A DNA stretch of 33,188 nt from contig JAQWBK010000006.1 in the NCBI GenBank assembly GCA_028706415.1, positions 1 to 33,188 on the forward strand, written 5' to 3'. Below, one piece after another: positions 1 through 11,774 of the stretch. The translations under genes and the position numbers were made by a program. Under the pieces are notes generated by a model. It was not told the DNA's origin and did not search any database. It was given only the letters and a program-made list of their open reading frames with translations. Position 1 is the stretch's first letter, and each line of letters starts with the position of its first letter. The stretch comes from Oscillospiraceae bacterium (GTDB taxonomy: Bacteria; Bacillota; Clostridia; Oscillospirales; Acutalibacteraceae).

Positions 1-72
1 ACTGAGTGGATTATTAGGTGTGATTTAAGTAAAGGTTATTTAACCGCCTGTACAGATTTACCTCCTCAATTA

Positions 73-206
73 TGTGGAAAAATAAGGATACTAACAGTTT
101 CCACATTGGAAAAACGGCAAAAAGAGGCGGTTTTATCAACACTTTCAACAGAGTTTTCAACATTAACCTCGTTTTTACCGTTTTACAGACTGTAAAATGT
201 TGAAAA
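73..206. promoter_or_regulatory. Cluster of DnaA-box-like 9-mers (possible oriC or DnaA-regulated region)
   Basis: 9-mers close to TTATCCACA: TGTGGAAAA 73-81 (reverse complement TTTTCCACA), GTTTCCACA 97-105, TTATCAACA 133-141, CTTTCAACA 142-150, TTTTCAACA 154-162, TGTTGAAAA 198-206 (reverse complement TTTTCAACA), followed by AT-rich DNA at 236-335. No coding support in this region. Confidence 0.45.
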
Positions 207-336
207 AATAATACCAAAACCTTCCATATATGTTCTGTAATTTAATTAATTATTGTCCATAATTTGTATAGTTCTCATGTCTGCGGCACATAATGATAAA
301 ACAGAATTATATGATTTATAATAGGGGGCAAGTTAA

Positions 337-609
337 ATGATAAAAGGTGTCAATCGGGAGATAATTGAAGTCACCGAAACAGGCAACGAATATTTTGAGC
401 GCGCATTTTTGGTGGTTCGTCCGCGTTTTGCCGATACCACACAAGGTAGATTGAATGATGAGGCGTGCAGGTTCTTACGCAACGCCCAAGGATATAGCGG
501 TTTAAGGATAAATCGAGGGCGTAATTTAAAGAATTTGATAATTCGCGGATGCTCTTTTGGAGCTGCCGGTGCTCTGATTGGCGCACTTCTAATGTCACTT
601 GTTCGCTGA
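337..609 (+). CDS. Hypothetical small protein with C-terminal hydrophobic segment
   Basis: 90 aa ORF with an AGGGGG Shine-Dalgarno upstream, a hydrophobic C-terminus (GAAGALIGALLMSLV), and an intrinsic terminator just downstream. Confidence 0.65.
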   Translation: MIKGVNREIIEVTETGNEYFERAFLVVRPRFADTTQGRLNDEACRFLRNAQGYSGLRINRGRNLKNLIIRGCSFGAAGALIGALLMSLVR

Positions 610-633
610 AAAGTAGAATCAAAAAATTGAAAT

Positions 634-667
634 AAAAAGCGTCACCATTTCTTGGACGACGCTTTTA
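634..667 (+). terminator. Intrinsic terminator after the small ORF
   Basis: AAAAGCGTC ... GACGCTTTT inverted repeat ending in a T-run. Confidence 0.65.
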
Positions 668-822
668 TACTGTTCTCAAGTAAAAGGTGAGACAAAATTT
701 GCGAGGATGTTTTTCGTCATGCAAGGCGGAGGAGGAGAGCGGTGACGCCCGCCGACGACAACAACGCTGTATGGCGGAAAACAGACCGCAAAGATGTCTT
801 GATTTTTACTTGAGATCAGTAT
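667..822. mobile_element. MITE-like element, family 2 (full copy, ~156 bp)
   Basis: Terminal inverted repeats ATACTGTTCTCAAGTAAAA ... TTTTTACTTGAGATCAGTAT. The first 71 bp are identical to 33118-33188, and a diverged end recurs at 18538. No ORF. Confidence 0.75.
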
Positions 823-844
823 TATACATTTTTATGTTTCACAC

Positions 845-874
845 TTGAAATAGGTTGTAAAGATGTGTTATCAT
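845..874 (+). promoter_or_regulatory. Putative sigma-A-type promoter for guaB
   Basis: TTGAAA - 18 nt - TATCAT, 54 nt upstream of the guaB ATG. Confidence 0.45.
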
Positions 875-876
875 AA

Positions 877-2400
<1,524 letters not shown>

Positions 2401-2404
2401 CAAT

Positions 2405-2444
2405 AAAAACCGGCCTCCATCAACAAAATGGAGGTCGGTTTTTT
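2405..2444 (+). terminator. Intrinsic terminator of guaB
   Basis: AAAACCGGCCTCCAT-caacaaa-ATGGAGGTCGGTTTTTT. Confidence 0.85.
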
Positions 2445-2455
2445 AAAATGCTTAA

Positions 2456-2530
2456 TGGAGGCGCCACCCAGATTTGAACTGGGGGATCAGGGTTTTGCAG
2501 ACCCGTGCCTTACCGCTTGGCTATGGCGCC
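2456..2530 (-). tRNA. tRNA-Cys (anticodon GCA), CCA encoded
   Basis: Reverse complement GGCGCCATAGCCAAGCGGTAAGGCACGGGTCTGCAAAACCCTGATCCCCCAGTTCAAATCTGGGTGGCGCCTCCA: paired acceptor stem GGCGCCA/TGGCGCC, anticodon loop TCTGCAAAA, T-arm GTTCAAAT. Confidence 0.95.
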
Positions 2531-2639
2531 GTATATCAGGCAACGAGCATTATTATAATGGGATTAATAACATTTGTCAAGATAAGATTGGGGTATAAAT
2601 GATAAAACATCTTAAAACAAAGGGTGGAGAATAAAAGAG

Positions 2640-2671
2640 CTACTATACAAAATTAATATTTTGTATAGTAG
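2640..2671. repeat. Perfect AT-rich palindrome (14-bp arms, 4-nt loop)
   Basis: CTACTATACAAAAT-TAAT-ATTTTGTATAGTAG. Confidence 0.8.
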
Positions 2672-2734
2672 AGGGGATGTTAATAAGGCAAAAAAACATA
2701 AATAACCGGAAAACGCCCTGATTTACCGTTATTA

Positions 2735-2778
2735 ATCAAAAACACCCTTGGCTTTCGGTCGAGGGTGTTTTTGATTAT
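2735..2778. terminator. Bidirectional intrinsic terminator (between lysA and the guaB side)
   Basis: AATCAAAAACACCCT ... AGGGTGTTTTTGATT. Confidence 0.75.
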
Positions 2779-2796
2779 GTTATACTAATTTCAATA

Positions 2797-2867
2797 AGAA
2801 ACATTCCGGCCAACAGAGCCGTGACAACCGGACAGAATGGCTGTCACGGCTCTGTTGGCATGTTTCT
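2797..2867. repeat. Long hairpin / inverted repeat
   Basis: AGAAACAT-(tccg)-GCCAACAGAGCCGTGACA ... TGTCACGGCTCTGTTGGC-ATGTTTCT; 18-bp perfect inner stem and 8-bp outer stem. Confidence 0.75.
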
Positions 2868-2872
2868 AATCG

Positions 2873-2918
2873 GAAGCGGAAAGCATTATCCGTTCAAAAC
2901 AGGTTTTTAGAGGTGACC
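2873..2918. mobile_element. Family 1 MITE-like remnant (right end only, internally deleted)
   Basis: GCGGAAAGCATT...TCCGTTCAAAACAGGTTTTTAGAGGTGACC matches the right end of the copy at 11583-11741. Confidence 0.65.
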
Positions 2919-2926
2919 ATTAGAAA

Positions 2927-4228
2927 TTATAAATCATTTCTAACCAAGTCTTCATAATCTTCTGCCTTGACTACAATGCGCGACTCTCCATCTTTAACCA
3001 TTACAACGGCCGGTCGCGGGAATCGATTATAATTTGATGACATTGAGTAGTTATAAGCCCCTGTGGACAGCACTGCGATTATATCTCCATGCCGGCAGGA
3101 TTGCAGCATTACATTTTCCTGTATCATGTCTCCGCTTTCACAGCAACGCCCTGCAATGGTATATTCGCACTCTGGAGGCTGATCTGCTTTATTTGCTACC
3201 AACACTGTATATTGGGCTTTATAAAGCGCGTAACGGGGATTATCGGTCATACCACCGTCTATGCTGACATATGAACGAACACCCGGAATATCCTTAACAG
3301 CACCAACCGTATAAAGGGTTATTCCTGAAGATGCAACAATCGAACGACCCGGCTCAATAACAATATATGGCAACGGGAAATTAAGCTTTTGTGCACTTTC
3401 TTTTAAAGCTTCCGAAACCAGATTCATATACTCGCCGAGCTTCTTTGGGTTATCATTTTGAGTGTATTTAACTCCGAAACCGCCGCCCAAATCTAATTCA
3501 CCAAGCGTTATTCCGGTAACCTCGCGTATCTCGACCATAAAATTAAACATGGTTTGGGCAGCAAATTCGAAAGGTTTTTCATCGAATATCTGGGATCCGA
3601 TATGACAATGCAATCCTTTAAGTGTAATGCCATTCAGCTTTACAGCAGCTTTGACGGCCTGTAAAGCGTCTCCGTTTTCCAGCGTAATGCCGAATTTTGA
3701 GTCAATCTGTCCGGTTTTGACGAAATCATGGGTATGGGCTTCAATTCCAGGGGTTATCCTTAAATAAATATCGGCCCTCTTCCCCATCTCTATGGCAATA
3801 TATGACAATTTATTCAGTTCGATTAAATTATCAACAACAATCCGACCCACACCGTAGTTAAGTGCCATTCGCAGTTCGGCATCGCTCTTGTTGTTACCGT
3901 GAAGAAAGATGAGCTCGGCCGGAAAACCGACCTGCATGGCGGTATAAAGCTCCCCGCCGGAAACCACATCAATCCCGCAGCCTTCCTGCATTACGATGCG
4001 ATATATCTCCTTAAAACAGCATGCCTTGCTTGCATATGTAACCATACCACCGTTTTTATGGTTATCATCAATCGATTTTTTATAATCACGCAGTGCCCTT
4101 CTTATGGCGTTTTCATCCATAACATATAATGGAGTTCCGTAATGATTTGCAAGCGTAACTGTGTCACAGCCGCCGATTACAAGATGCCCCTGTTGATTTA
4201 CATTCAATGAATCTGAATAAAACATCAT
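2927..4228 (-). CDS. lysA: Diaminopimelate decarboxylase
   Basis: PLP-dependent fold III decarboxylase: YASKACCFKEI (PLP Lys), HCHIGSQIFD, GGGFGVKY, EPGRSIVASSG, CCESGDMI. Confidence 0.96.
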   Translation of the reverse strand: MMFYSDSLNVNQQGHLVIGGCDTVTLANHYGTPLYVMDENAIRRALRDYKKSIDDNHKNGGMVTYASKACCFKEIYRIVMQEGCGIDVVSGGELYTAMQVGFPAELIFLHGNNKSDAELRMALNYGVGRIVVDNLIELNKLSYIAIEMGKRADIYLRITPGIEAHTHDFVKTGQIDSKFGITLENGDALQAVKAAVKLNGITLKGLHCHIGSQIFDEKPFEFAAQTMFNFMVEIREVTGITLGELDLGGGFGVKYTQNDNPKKLGEYMNLVSEALKESAQKLNFPLPYIVIEPGRSIVASSGITLYTVGAVKDIPGVRSYVSIDGGMTDNPRYALYKAQYTVLVANKADQPPECEYTIAGRCCESGDMIQENVMLQSCRHGDIIAVLSTGAYNYSMSSNYNRFPRPAVVMVKDGESRIVVKAEDYEDLVRNDL

Positions 4229-4246
4229 ATCACCCTCTAGAATTTA

Positions 4247-4831
4247 TTAATCCTGTGTAACCAAATCTAAAATATCTCTAATCTCCACTACTCCCTCGCC
4301 ATTTTTTGATGAAAAGGGAATTAGCTTTACACCAATAAAATCAGCGAATTCTGTATTAATATCATCGAGTCTTTTATTTCGCTCGGTTTTATTGAGTTTA
4401 TCCGACTTTGTCAGCGCAATAATAAAAGGAATTTCACGCTGGGTCAAATATTCAAGCATACTGTAATCGTCGACAGTAGGAGGATGTCGCATATCTATAA
4501 GTTGAACCACCAGCCTTAAATCCCTGTCATCATTAAAATACCCTTCAATCAATTCCGACCAACGCTGCCGTTCCGATTGTGATACCTTTGCATAACCGTA
4601 GCCGGGCAGGTCAACCAGACGCATACTATCAAGCCTGTAAAAATTAATTGTGGCGGTTTTCCCGGGAGTTGCACTTATGCGCGCAAGGGATTTCCGGTTA
4701 AGGATTTTGTTTATAAGGGATGATTTGCCGACATTTGATCTGCCGGAAAAAACTATTTCAGGCAGAACGGATGGGGGGATCTGACTGGATATGCCAAAAG
4801 ACATTTCAAAAACAGCAGTTTGGATTTCCAT
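4247..4831 (-). CDS. engB: Ribosome biogenesis GTP-binding protein EngB/YsxC
   Basis: GRSNVGKSSLIN, ATPGKTATINFY, DLPGYGYAKV, TKSDK motifs. Confidence 0.96.
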   Translation of the reverse strand: MEIQTAVFEMSFGISSQIPPSVLPEIVFSGRSNVGKSSLINKILNRKSLARISATPGKTATINFYRLDSMRLVDLPGYGYAKVSQSERQRWSELIEGYFNDDRDLRLVVQLIDMRHPPTVDDYSMLEYLTQREIPFIIALTKSDKLNKTERNKRLDDINTEFADFIGVKLIPFSSKNGEGVVEIRDILDLVTQD

Positions 4832-4857
4832 GGCTCTCCCCCCTCGTTTTGTTTTTA

Positions 4858-7275
4858 TTATTGCGGAACCGACTTGTGGATATTATCGTCAGAAACGGTT
4901 GGAATAAACCGACCATCTTTTTTATCCTCCTGCCGAGCTGTTGGCATGGAGACCAGTGAATGGCTAATAACGGTATCCAAATGATCAGCTGTGATAATAT
5001 TAATATTATCAAGGACTGCTTTATCGATTTCAACCATATCGGCTTGATTTCCACCGGGTATTATCACCGTTTTTATAAGGTGACGATAAGCTGCCATGGT
5101 TTTTTCCCTCAATCCGCCTATAGGAAGAATGCGACCGCGTAGGGTGATTTCACCCGTCATTGCAACATTACCACTTACAGGTATGTTTGTTAGGGCGGAA
5201 ATAATGGCGGTAGCTATTGTAACCCCGGCAGAAGGGCCATCCTTGGGAACTGCCCCCTCGGGAACATGGATATGAATATCCTTGGTTTTATAAAAATCCT
5301 TATCTATGAAAAATTCCGCAGCTCTGCTTCTTACATAGCTAATTGCTGTGCGTGCCGACTCTTTCATGACATCACCCATGGAACCTGTAAGCTCGATTTT
5401 CCCGGTACCATCAAGAATGGCAACCTCAATCGGCATCATTTCACCGCCCACAGAAGTCCATGCCAGCCCGTTTACAACCCCTACACCGTCACATATACTG
5501 TTGACATCATCCTTATACCTGCGGGGACCGAGATATTCTTCAATATTCTCAGGGAGGATCTTAACTGATTTATTATTGCCGTCAACCAAGCGCCTTGCTG
5601 TTTTGCGACAAATTTTAATTATACAGCGTTCCAGTCCGCGCACACCTGATTCGCGAGTATAGCCATCAATAATTTCACGAATGGCATCATCGGAAATGCG
5701 AAGTCGACGCAGGTCCAAACCATGAAGCTTTACCTGCTTTTTAAGCAGGAATTTCTTTGCAATATGGAATTTTTCTTCGGAGGTATAGCTGGGGATTTCA
5801 ATAATTTCCATCCGGTCATATAGAGGTTTTGGAATATTATTTAGATTGTTTGCGGTTGTTACAAACATAACCTGTGATAAATCAAACGGGATTTCAAGAT
5901 AATGGTCTCTGAATAACGAATTTTGTTCGGTATCCAGTACCTCCAGCATTGCTGAAGCGGGGTCTCCGCGAAAATCATTCCCCATTTTATCAATTTCATC
6001 CAATAAAAACAACGGATTTGCCGAACCGGCCTGCCTTATCGCATTTATTATTCGTCCGGGCATTGCTCCGATATATGTACGCCTGTGCCCCCTTATGTCG
6101 GCTTCATCCCGCATACCGCCAAGTGAAACCCGCACATACTTGCGACCCATTGCCTGGGCGATGGATTTTGCTATCGAGGTTTTACCTACGCCCGGAGGCC
6201 CTGCCAGGCAGATCACCTGCCCCTTTGTTTTAGAAGCCATTTTTTGAACAGCCAAGGATTCCAGAATTCGCTCTTTAACCTTTTCAAGCCCATAATGGTC
6301 CCTGTCCAATACTTTAGCAGCATTATCGATAATAAGGTTGTCCTTTGTAAACTTATTCCAAGGCAGAGACAAGCAGGTTTCAATTAAACCTCGAATAACG
6401 GTTGCTTCATGCGAGCCTGCCGGCATTTTTGACAGCCTTGCACATTCGTCAAACATTTTTTTCTCTGATTCTGCATCAAGTTTTAACGACTTAATCTTGT
6501 CAATATAGCTTTGGGCTTCATCCTGAGGGTTATCAGCCTCACCCAATTCCTGTGCAATAACCTTGATTTGTTCACGAAGATAATATTCCTTTTGATTTTG
6601 GTCAATTTGTTCCTGCACCCGTTCACGAATTCCCTGTTCCACCGAAAGAATTGAAATCTCGCGTTCAAGTACAATTATCAGCTTTTCCATGCGCTTTTCG
6701 GGATCAAGGGTTTCAAGTAGCAGCTGCTTTTCCTCGGTGGGAAGCAGTATGTTTGAAGCTATATAATCCGAAAGCTTATCAAGGTCATCCATTGTGGATA
6801 CGCCAAGCAGGACATCGGGCGAAATTTTGGGGGCAAACACCGCGTATTCTTCAAAGCTGTTACGGCATTGACGAAGTAGCGCTTGTACCCTTATTTCCTC
6901 CGTAACACGGCGGGAAATGCATTCTCTCACTTTGGCGGTATAATATGTATCCGACCCGGTGATTTCCTTGATCTTGGCACGATATAACCCCTCTACCAAA
7001 ACCCGTACATTATCACCCGGCAGTCTTAACACCTGGCGTATTTTCGCGACAACTCCAACGGCATACAGGGATTCCTCATCCGGATCATCGTCGCGTAAAT
7101 CACGCTGTGTAATAAGAAAAATCGTCTGATCTGAGGACATAGCTTCATTGAGCGCCAACATAGATTTTTTTCTGCCGACGTCAAAATGCAAAACCATATC
7201 CGGAAAGACAACAAGTCCTCTCAAAGCCAATAACGGCAATGTTGAAAGGCGCGATATTTGTCTTTTAGTTTCCAT
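4858..7275 (-). CDS. lon: ATP-dependent endopeptidase Lon (LonA type)
   Basis: N-terminal LON domain, GPPGVGKTS Walker A, LLDEIDKM Walker [11 protein letters not shown] catalytic Ser. Confidence 0.97.
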   Translation of the reverse strand: METKRQISRLSTLPLLALRGLVVFPDMVLHFDVGRKKSMLALNEAMSSDQTIFLITQRDLRDDDPDEESLYAVGVVAKIRQVLRLPGDNVRVLVEGLYRAKIKEITGSDTYYTAKVRECISRRVTEEIRVQALLRQCRNSFEEYAVFAPKISPDVLLGVSTMDDLDKLSDYIASNILLPTEEKQLLLETLDPEKRMEKLIIVLEREISILSVEQGIRERVQEQIDQNQKEYYLREQIKVIAQELGEADNPQDEAQSYIDKIKSLKLDAESEKKMFDECARLSKMPAGSHEATVIRGLIETCLSLPWNKFTKDNLIIDNAAKVLDRDHYGLEKVKERILESLAVQKMASKTKGQVICLAGPPGVGKTSIAKSIAQAMGRKYVRVSLGGMRDEADIRGHRRTYIGAMPGRIINAIRQAGSANPLFLLDEIDKMGNDFRGDPASAMLEVLDTEQNSLFRDHYLEIPFDLSQVMFVTTANNLNNIPKPLYDRMEIIEIPSYTSEEKFHIAKKFLLKKQVKLHGLDLRRLRISDDAIREIIDGYTRESGVRGLERCIIKICRKTARRLVDGNNKSVKILPENIEEYLGPRRYKDDVNSICDGVGVVNGLAWTSVGGEMMPIEVAILDGTGKIELTGSMGDVMKESARTAISYVRSRAAEFFIDKDFYKTKDIHIHVPEGAVPKDGPSAGVTIATAIISALTNIPVSGNVAMTGEITLRGRILPIGGLREKTMAAYRHLIKTVIIPGGNQADMVEIDKAVLDNINIITADHLDTVISHSLVSMPTARQEDKKDGRFIPTVSDDNIHKSVPQ

Positions 7276-7389
7276 TTATCGGTTCCTTTCTTGTGTCATA
7301 CGTTTAAAAAATGGGCCAAACTTAAAATGCAAAATCATAAGATCGGCATTTATCATCTGACCCTTTTTATAAATTTCAGCTGATTGAAA

Positions 7390-8697
7390 TTATGCTGTAA
7401 CCTGTCTTCTTGTGCTGCGCCCCTTGTCGGGAAGCTTTGGCTTGGATGGCTTGCGGTCGGGATTACTTACAAGCTCTGGCTTACCCTTGCCCATGACATA
7501 ATCTTCATTGATAATAACGCGTTCAATTTTATAGTCTGAAGGTACCTCAAACATAAGCTCGGTAAGCAGACCTTCCATTATTGAACGCAAGCCTCTCGCA
7601 CCGATGTTGAGCTCAATTGCCTTTTTGGCAACCGCGGTCAAGGCTTGGGGAGTAAACTCCAACGCAACATTATCCATGGTGAAAAGCTGCATATACTGTT
7701 TAAGAAGCGCATTTTTCGGTTCTGTGAGAATTCTTGTAAGCGAGGCTTCATCCAGTGAGTCAAGAGTTGTAACAACAGGAAGACGACCCACCAGTTCGGG
7801 GATCAGTCCGAACTTTATCAGGTCCTGGGCAACAAGCTTTTTAAGAAGCTTACTGCGTTCAACATCTTTTTTTGAGCGTACATCGTTTCCGAAGCCCAAT
7901 GCGCCTGAGGAAATACGCCGTTCTATTGTTTTTTCAATTCCGTCAAAAGCTCCCCCGCAAATAAACAGGATGTTTGAAGTGTCAATTTGGATAAACTCCT
8001 GCTGGGGATGCTTCCGCCCGCCGGACGGGGGTACATTTGATACGGTGCCTTCGATTATTTTCAAAAGCGCCTGCTGGACACCTTCACCGCTCACATCTCT
8101 GGTAATCGAAGGGTTTTCGCTTCTGCGGGCAATTTTATCAATTTCATCTATATAGATAATCCCGCGTTCGGCCTTTTCGATATCATAATCTGCCGATTGA
8201 ATAAGTCTTAACAGAATGTTTTCAACATCCTCGCCGACATATCCGGCCTCGGTCAGGGTGGTAGCATCGGTAATTGCAAAGGGAACATCAAGAATATTAG
8301 CCAGCGTTTGTGCCAAAACCGTTTTTCCCACACCGGTCGGGCCAAGTAGAAGCACATTGCTTTTACCCAGCTCTACATCAGAGGTAAAGCCGAAGTAGAT
8401 GCGTTTATAATGGTTGTAAACCGCAACCGCAAGGGCGATCTTGGCGTCTTCTTGTCCGATAACATATTCATCAAGACCGGACTTTATTTCTTTTGGAGAA
8501 GGCAATGCCGACGGAGTTCCGCTTGTGACCCCCCGCTTTTTGGTTATAATTCCGCCGTCTTCAAGAATTGACTGACAAAGCTCGACACACTCGTTGCAGA
8601 TATAAACACCCTGCCCCGCTATTAAACGCTGGACTTCATTCTGGGTTTTTCCGCAGAACGAACAGCTAATTGTTCTGTTTTCCTCATTCTTTGGCAT
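7390..8697 (-). CDS. clpX: ATP-dependent Clp protease ATP-binding subunit ClpX
   Basis: N-terminal zinc-binding [11 protein letters not shown]...[24 protein letters not shown]. Confidence 0.98.
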   Translation of the reverse strand: MPKNEENRTISCSFCGKTQNEVQRLIAGQGVYICNECVELCQSILEDGGIITKKRGVTSGTPSALPSPKEIKSGLDEYVIGQEDAKIALAVAVYNHYKRIYFGFTSDVELGKSNVLLLGPTGVGKTVLAQTLANILDVPFAITDATTLTEAGYVGEDVENILLRLIQSADYDIEKAERGIIYIDEIDKIARRSENPSITRDVSGEGVQQALLKIIEGTVSNVPPSGGRKHPQQEFIQIDTSNILFICGGAFDGIEKTIERRISSGALGFGNDVRSKKDVERSKLLKKLVAQDLIKFGLIPELVGRLPVVTTLDSLDEASLTRILTEPKNALLKQYMQLFTMDNVALEFTPQALTAVAKKAIELNIGARGLRSIMEGLLTELMFEVPSDYKIERVIINEDYVMGKGKPELVSNPDRKPSKPKLPDKGRSTRRQVTA

Positions 8698-8730
8698 TGT
8701 TCGCTCTCCTTCTGTGTAGTGTTATGGAAA

Positions 8731-9324
8731 TTAGGCGCCGCGTTTTGTAATTATCTTATCGATAATACCATATTCCATTGCGGCTTGGGCTGACATGAAA
8801 TTGTCGCGTTCGGTGTCCCGCTCAATTGTTTCGATCGGCTGTCCGGTCATCTCGGCCAACAAAGTATTCATGCGTCCCTTGATATATAAAATGTGTTCTG
8901 CCTGAATTTTAATATCGGAAGCCTGCCCCTTGGAACCACCGGAAGGCTGGTGAATCATAATCTCACTGTTGGGAAGGGCTTTACGCTTACCCTTTGCACC
9001 TGCCGCCAATAAAAAGGCACCCATGCTTGCAGCCATACCCATACAAATGGTGGATACATCACATTTTATGAACTGCATTGTATCATAAATAGCCATTCCG
9101 GATGAAATAGAGCCGCCGGGGCTGTTAATGTACAGATCGATATCCTTATCAGGATCTTGACCCTCGAGGTAAATAAGCTGAGCAACCACCAGCGAAGCGG
9201 TTACATCATTAACTTCATCGGATAACATTATAATACGGTCATTCAGTAAGCGTGAAAAAATATCATAACTGCGTTCTCCGCGTCCTGTTTGTTCAACAAC
9301 ATATGGTACTAAACTGCCCATCAT
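8731..9324 (-). CDS. clpP: ATP-dependent Clp protease proteolytic subunit ClpP
   Basis: [19 protein letters not shown] catalytic Ser, MIHQPSGG catalytic His. Confidence 0.98.
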   Translation of the reverse strand: MMGSLVPYVVEQTGRGERSYDIFSRLLNDRIIMLSDEVNDVTASLVVAQLIYLEGQDPDKDIDLYINSPGGSISSGMAIYDTMQFIKCDVSTICMGMAASMGAFLLAAGAKGKRKALPNSEIMIHQPSGGSKGQASDIKIQAEHILYIKGRMNTLLAEMTGQPIETIERDTERDNFMSAQAAMEYGIIDKIITKRGA

Positions 9325-9428
9325 AGTTCACTCAACCTTTCGTGCTGTTATTTTATCATTTAATAAAATAAATAACGCATTTTTATTATTGCCTTAAAAC
9401 TACACCCTCAAGCATTAAAAAGCTGCAA

Positions 9429-10709
9429 TTAAGAAATTTCGGCTGATTCCTTAACCAAGTCCAGAGCTTTCCCGACCTCTAAATCCTTAACAAGCTCCTT
9501 TGAAGAGATAAAAGATTTTATTTTATCAACATCCATCTTATACTGCTCGGCGAACTTTGCATACTCGGCTTCAAGTTCCTCATTGGATATTGTAATATTC
9601 TCAACACTTGCAATCTTTTCAAGAGCAAGGCGAATTTTTACCTGCTTTTCAGCCTGCTGGCGGAAGCCGTTGCGAAACGTTTCAGCATCCATTCCAGTAT
9701 AACCAAGATAGCTTTCAACATTCAGCCCTTGGGATTTCAAACGCTGCTCAAACTCCGCAACACTGTCATCCACACGGCGTTCGAACATGGCTTCGGGAAT
9801 TTCACCTTTTAGCCCTTCGACCAGCTGTTCAAGAAGCGTCGATTCAAACTCGTCCTCTGCGGCATGCTCCCTTTGATGCTCCAGCTTACCCTTCAGATCC
9901 GCCTTAAGCTGGTCAAGGGTATCAAATTCACTGACATCCTTTGCAAAATCATCGTTAAGCTCGGGCATTTCCTTTGCCTTTATCTCATGGAGCTTGCATT
10001 TAAATACTGCCGGCTTTCTTTTAAGCTCGTCGGCTTGATAATCCTCAGGGAAGGTTACATTAACCTCAAATTCTTCATCGGTAGATTTACCCACAATCTG
10101 TTCCTCAAACCCGGGAATAAATCGGCCTGAACCAAGCTCTAAAGAAAAGTTTTCAGCCTTGCCACCTTCAAAAGGGTTGCCGTCAACAAATCCTTCAAAA
10201 TCGAATGTGACGGTATCCTCGTTTTGAGCAGCTCGCCCTTCAACCGTAACAAGGCGTGAATTGCGATCTTGTAATGTAGATATCTCTGCGTCAATATCCT
10301 CTTGTGTTACCGAGACCGTCTTTTTCTCAGCTTTAAGTCCTTTGTATTCCCCAACCTCAACCTCTGGTTTAACGGTTATTACCGCCTTGAATACCAGACC
10401 TTCTTTTCCAACCGATACTACATCAAGATCAACTTTATCTTCAATATATTCAAAATCGGATTGTTCTATGGCATCGTTTAATGCTGTGGGATACAGATCG
10501 TTTACGGCATCATCATAAAACACGCCCTCACCGTATAATTTTTCTACCAGATGGCGGGGGGCCTTACCTTTACGAAACCCCGGCACAGACATCTTGCCGA
10601 TACTTCTCTTAAAAGCATTACTGACAGCGGCCTCAAATGCCTCTGCATCCACTTCAACTTCTAACTCTACCCGATTTGTGTCAACCTTTGTCGCTGATTT
10701 TAAACTCAT
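9429..10709 (-). CDS. tig: Trigger factor
   Basis: VPGFRKGKAPR signature, FKBP-type domain, clpP-clpX context. Confidence 0.97.
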   Translation of the reverse strand: MSLKSATKVDTNRVELEVEVDAEAFEAAVSNAFKRSIGKMSVPGFRKGKAPRHLVEKLYGEGVFYDDAVNDLYPTALNDAIEQSDFEYIEDKVDLDVVSVGKEGLVFKAVITVKPEVEVGEYKGLKAEKKTVSVTQEDIDAEISTLQDRNSRLVTVEGRAAQNEDTVTFDFEGFVDGNPFEGGKAENFSLELGSGRFIPGFEEQIVGKSTDEEFEVNVTFPEDYQADELKRKPAVFKCKLHEIKAKEMPELNDDFAKDVSEFDTLDQLKADLKGKLEHQREHAAEDEFESTLLEQLVEGLKGEIPEAMFERRVDDSVAEFEQRLKSQGLNVESYLGYTGMDAETFRNGFRQQAEKQVKIRLALEKIASVENITISNEELEAEYAKFAEQYKMDVDKIKSFISSKELVKDLEVGKALDLVKESAEIS

Positions 10710-10832
10710 TTTAAAACTCCTCCTGTAAAAACAGATATTACATAATAAAACAATAGAAATTATTATACCATAGCTAAACTGTTTATGCCATAATTTTTTA
10801 TATGTTTCTTTGAAATTTAAAAATTTTTGATA

Positions 10833-11519
10833 CTACCCCACCGGAACCGGTGAAAAGTCAACTGCATCACATGAAATTAGCTTAAATATCGTGCCATCAA
10901 TTGCCCTTTCCGGTATTCTGCGGGCGTTTGGTCCATGTATGTGCCCGTAATAGCAGAGCCGGATTGCTCGTTCCTTAAGAACTGATAATATTTCATCACA
11001 TTTTGAATCCCCCATAAACGGCGGATAATGTAGAAACACAACCGGCTCTTTGCCGGTTTTTTCGGCAGCGTCAATGGACATTTTAAGTCTTCCGACTTCC
11101 CGCATAAGTATTTTCTTATCAATATCCTCTTCGGCATCAAAGAACCATCCACGCGTTCCGCATACCGCATAATTCCCTGAAACCTCGGCAGAGTTATGGA
11201 TAATTGACAAGGTATTATATCCGTATTCTTCGAAATACTCATCCATTTTTCTTCGGGTAGTCCACCAATAATCGTGGTTGCCCTTAATTATAAGCTTTCT
11301 TCCGGGCAAAGAATTTAGGAAGGCAAAATCTTGTTTGGCCTGTTCAAGAGAGATTGCCCAGGAAATATCCCCTGCTATTACCACCGTATCATCATCACTT
11401 ACAAGCCGCCACCAATTCCCCTCAAGTCGTGCAACATGGTTGTCCCAGCCGCGAAAAACATCCATAGGCTTGTCGGTACCGAGGGACAGATGCAAATCGG
11501 CTATGGCAAACAGCGACAT
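10833..11519 (-). CDS. Metallophosphoesterase
   Basis: IADLHLS, GDISWA, IKGNHDYWW, GHIHGP calcineurin-like motifs. Confidence 0.9.
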   Translation of the reverse strand: MSLFAIADLHLSLGTDKPMDVFRGWDNHVARLEGNWWRLVSDDDTVVIAGDISWAISLEQAKQDFAFLNSLPGRKLIIKGNHDYWWTTRRKMDEYFEEYGYNTLSIIHNSAEVSGNYAVCGTRGWFFDAEEDIDKKILMREVGRLKMSIDAAEKTGKEPVVFLHYPPFMGDSKCDEILSVLKERAIRLCYYGHIHGPNARRIPERAIDGTIFKLISCDAVDFSPVPVG

Positions 11520-11582
11520 ATAATACTCCTTTTTTATATCAGAAATTGTTGGTAATATTATTATAATAAACGGTAATACTAA

Positions 11583-11741
11583 AGGTCACCTCTAAAAACC
11601 CCTTCCGGCGTCTTCCGGCACAATTACCGCCGGACTGCGTCAAACCTTCTCGTAATGCGGAAAGCATTGCTTCGTCGGCTTTCCTTTTCCGACAAAAATT
11701 CTGCTCGGAATCCGTTCAAAACAGGTTTTTAGAGGTGACCT
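11583..11741. mobile_element. Family 1 MITE-like element (full copy, ~159 bp)
   Basis: Terminal inverted repeats AGGTCACCTCTAAAAACC ... GGTTTTTAGAGGTGACCT. The internal sequence matches the reverse complement of 27589-27745 and 17064-17176. Confidence 0.8.
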
Positions 11742-11774
11742 GAATTAAGAAATAATTTAGAAAGGAAAGAAATA

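Noticed and set aside
14-217. 67-aa minus-strand ORF at the left edge
   Set aside because: Low-complexity hydrophobic translation in the AT-rich DnaA-box-like region, with no SD at its start and no recognisable domain.
4858-10709. tig-clpP-clpX-lon-engB operon as unusual
   Set aside because: This order is the common Firmicutes arrangement; only the downstream lysA is a mild variation.
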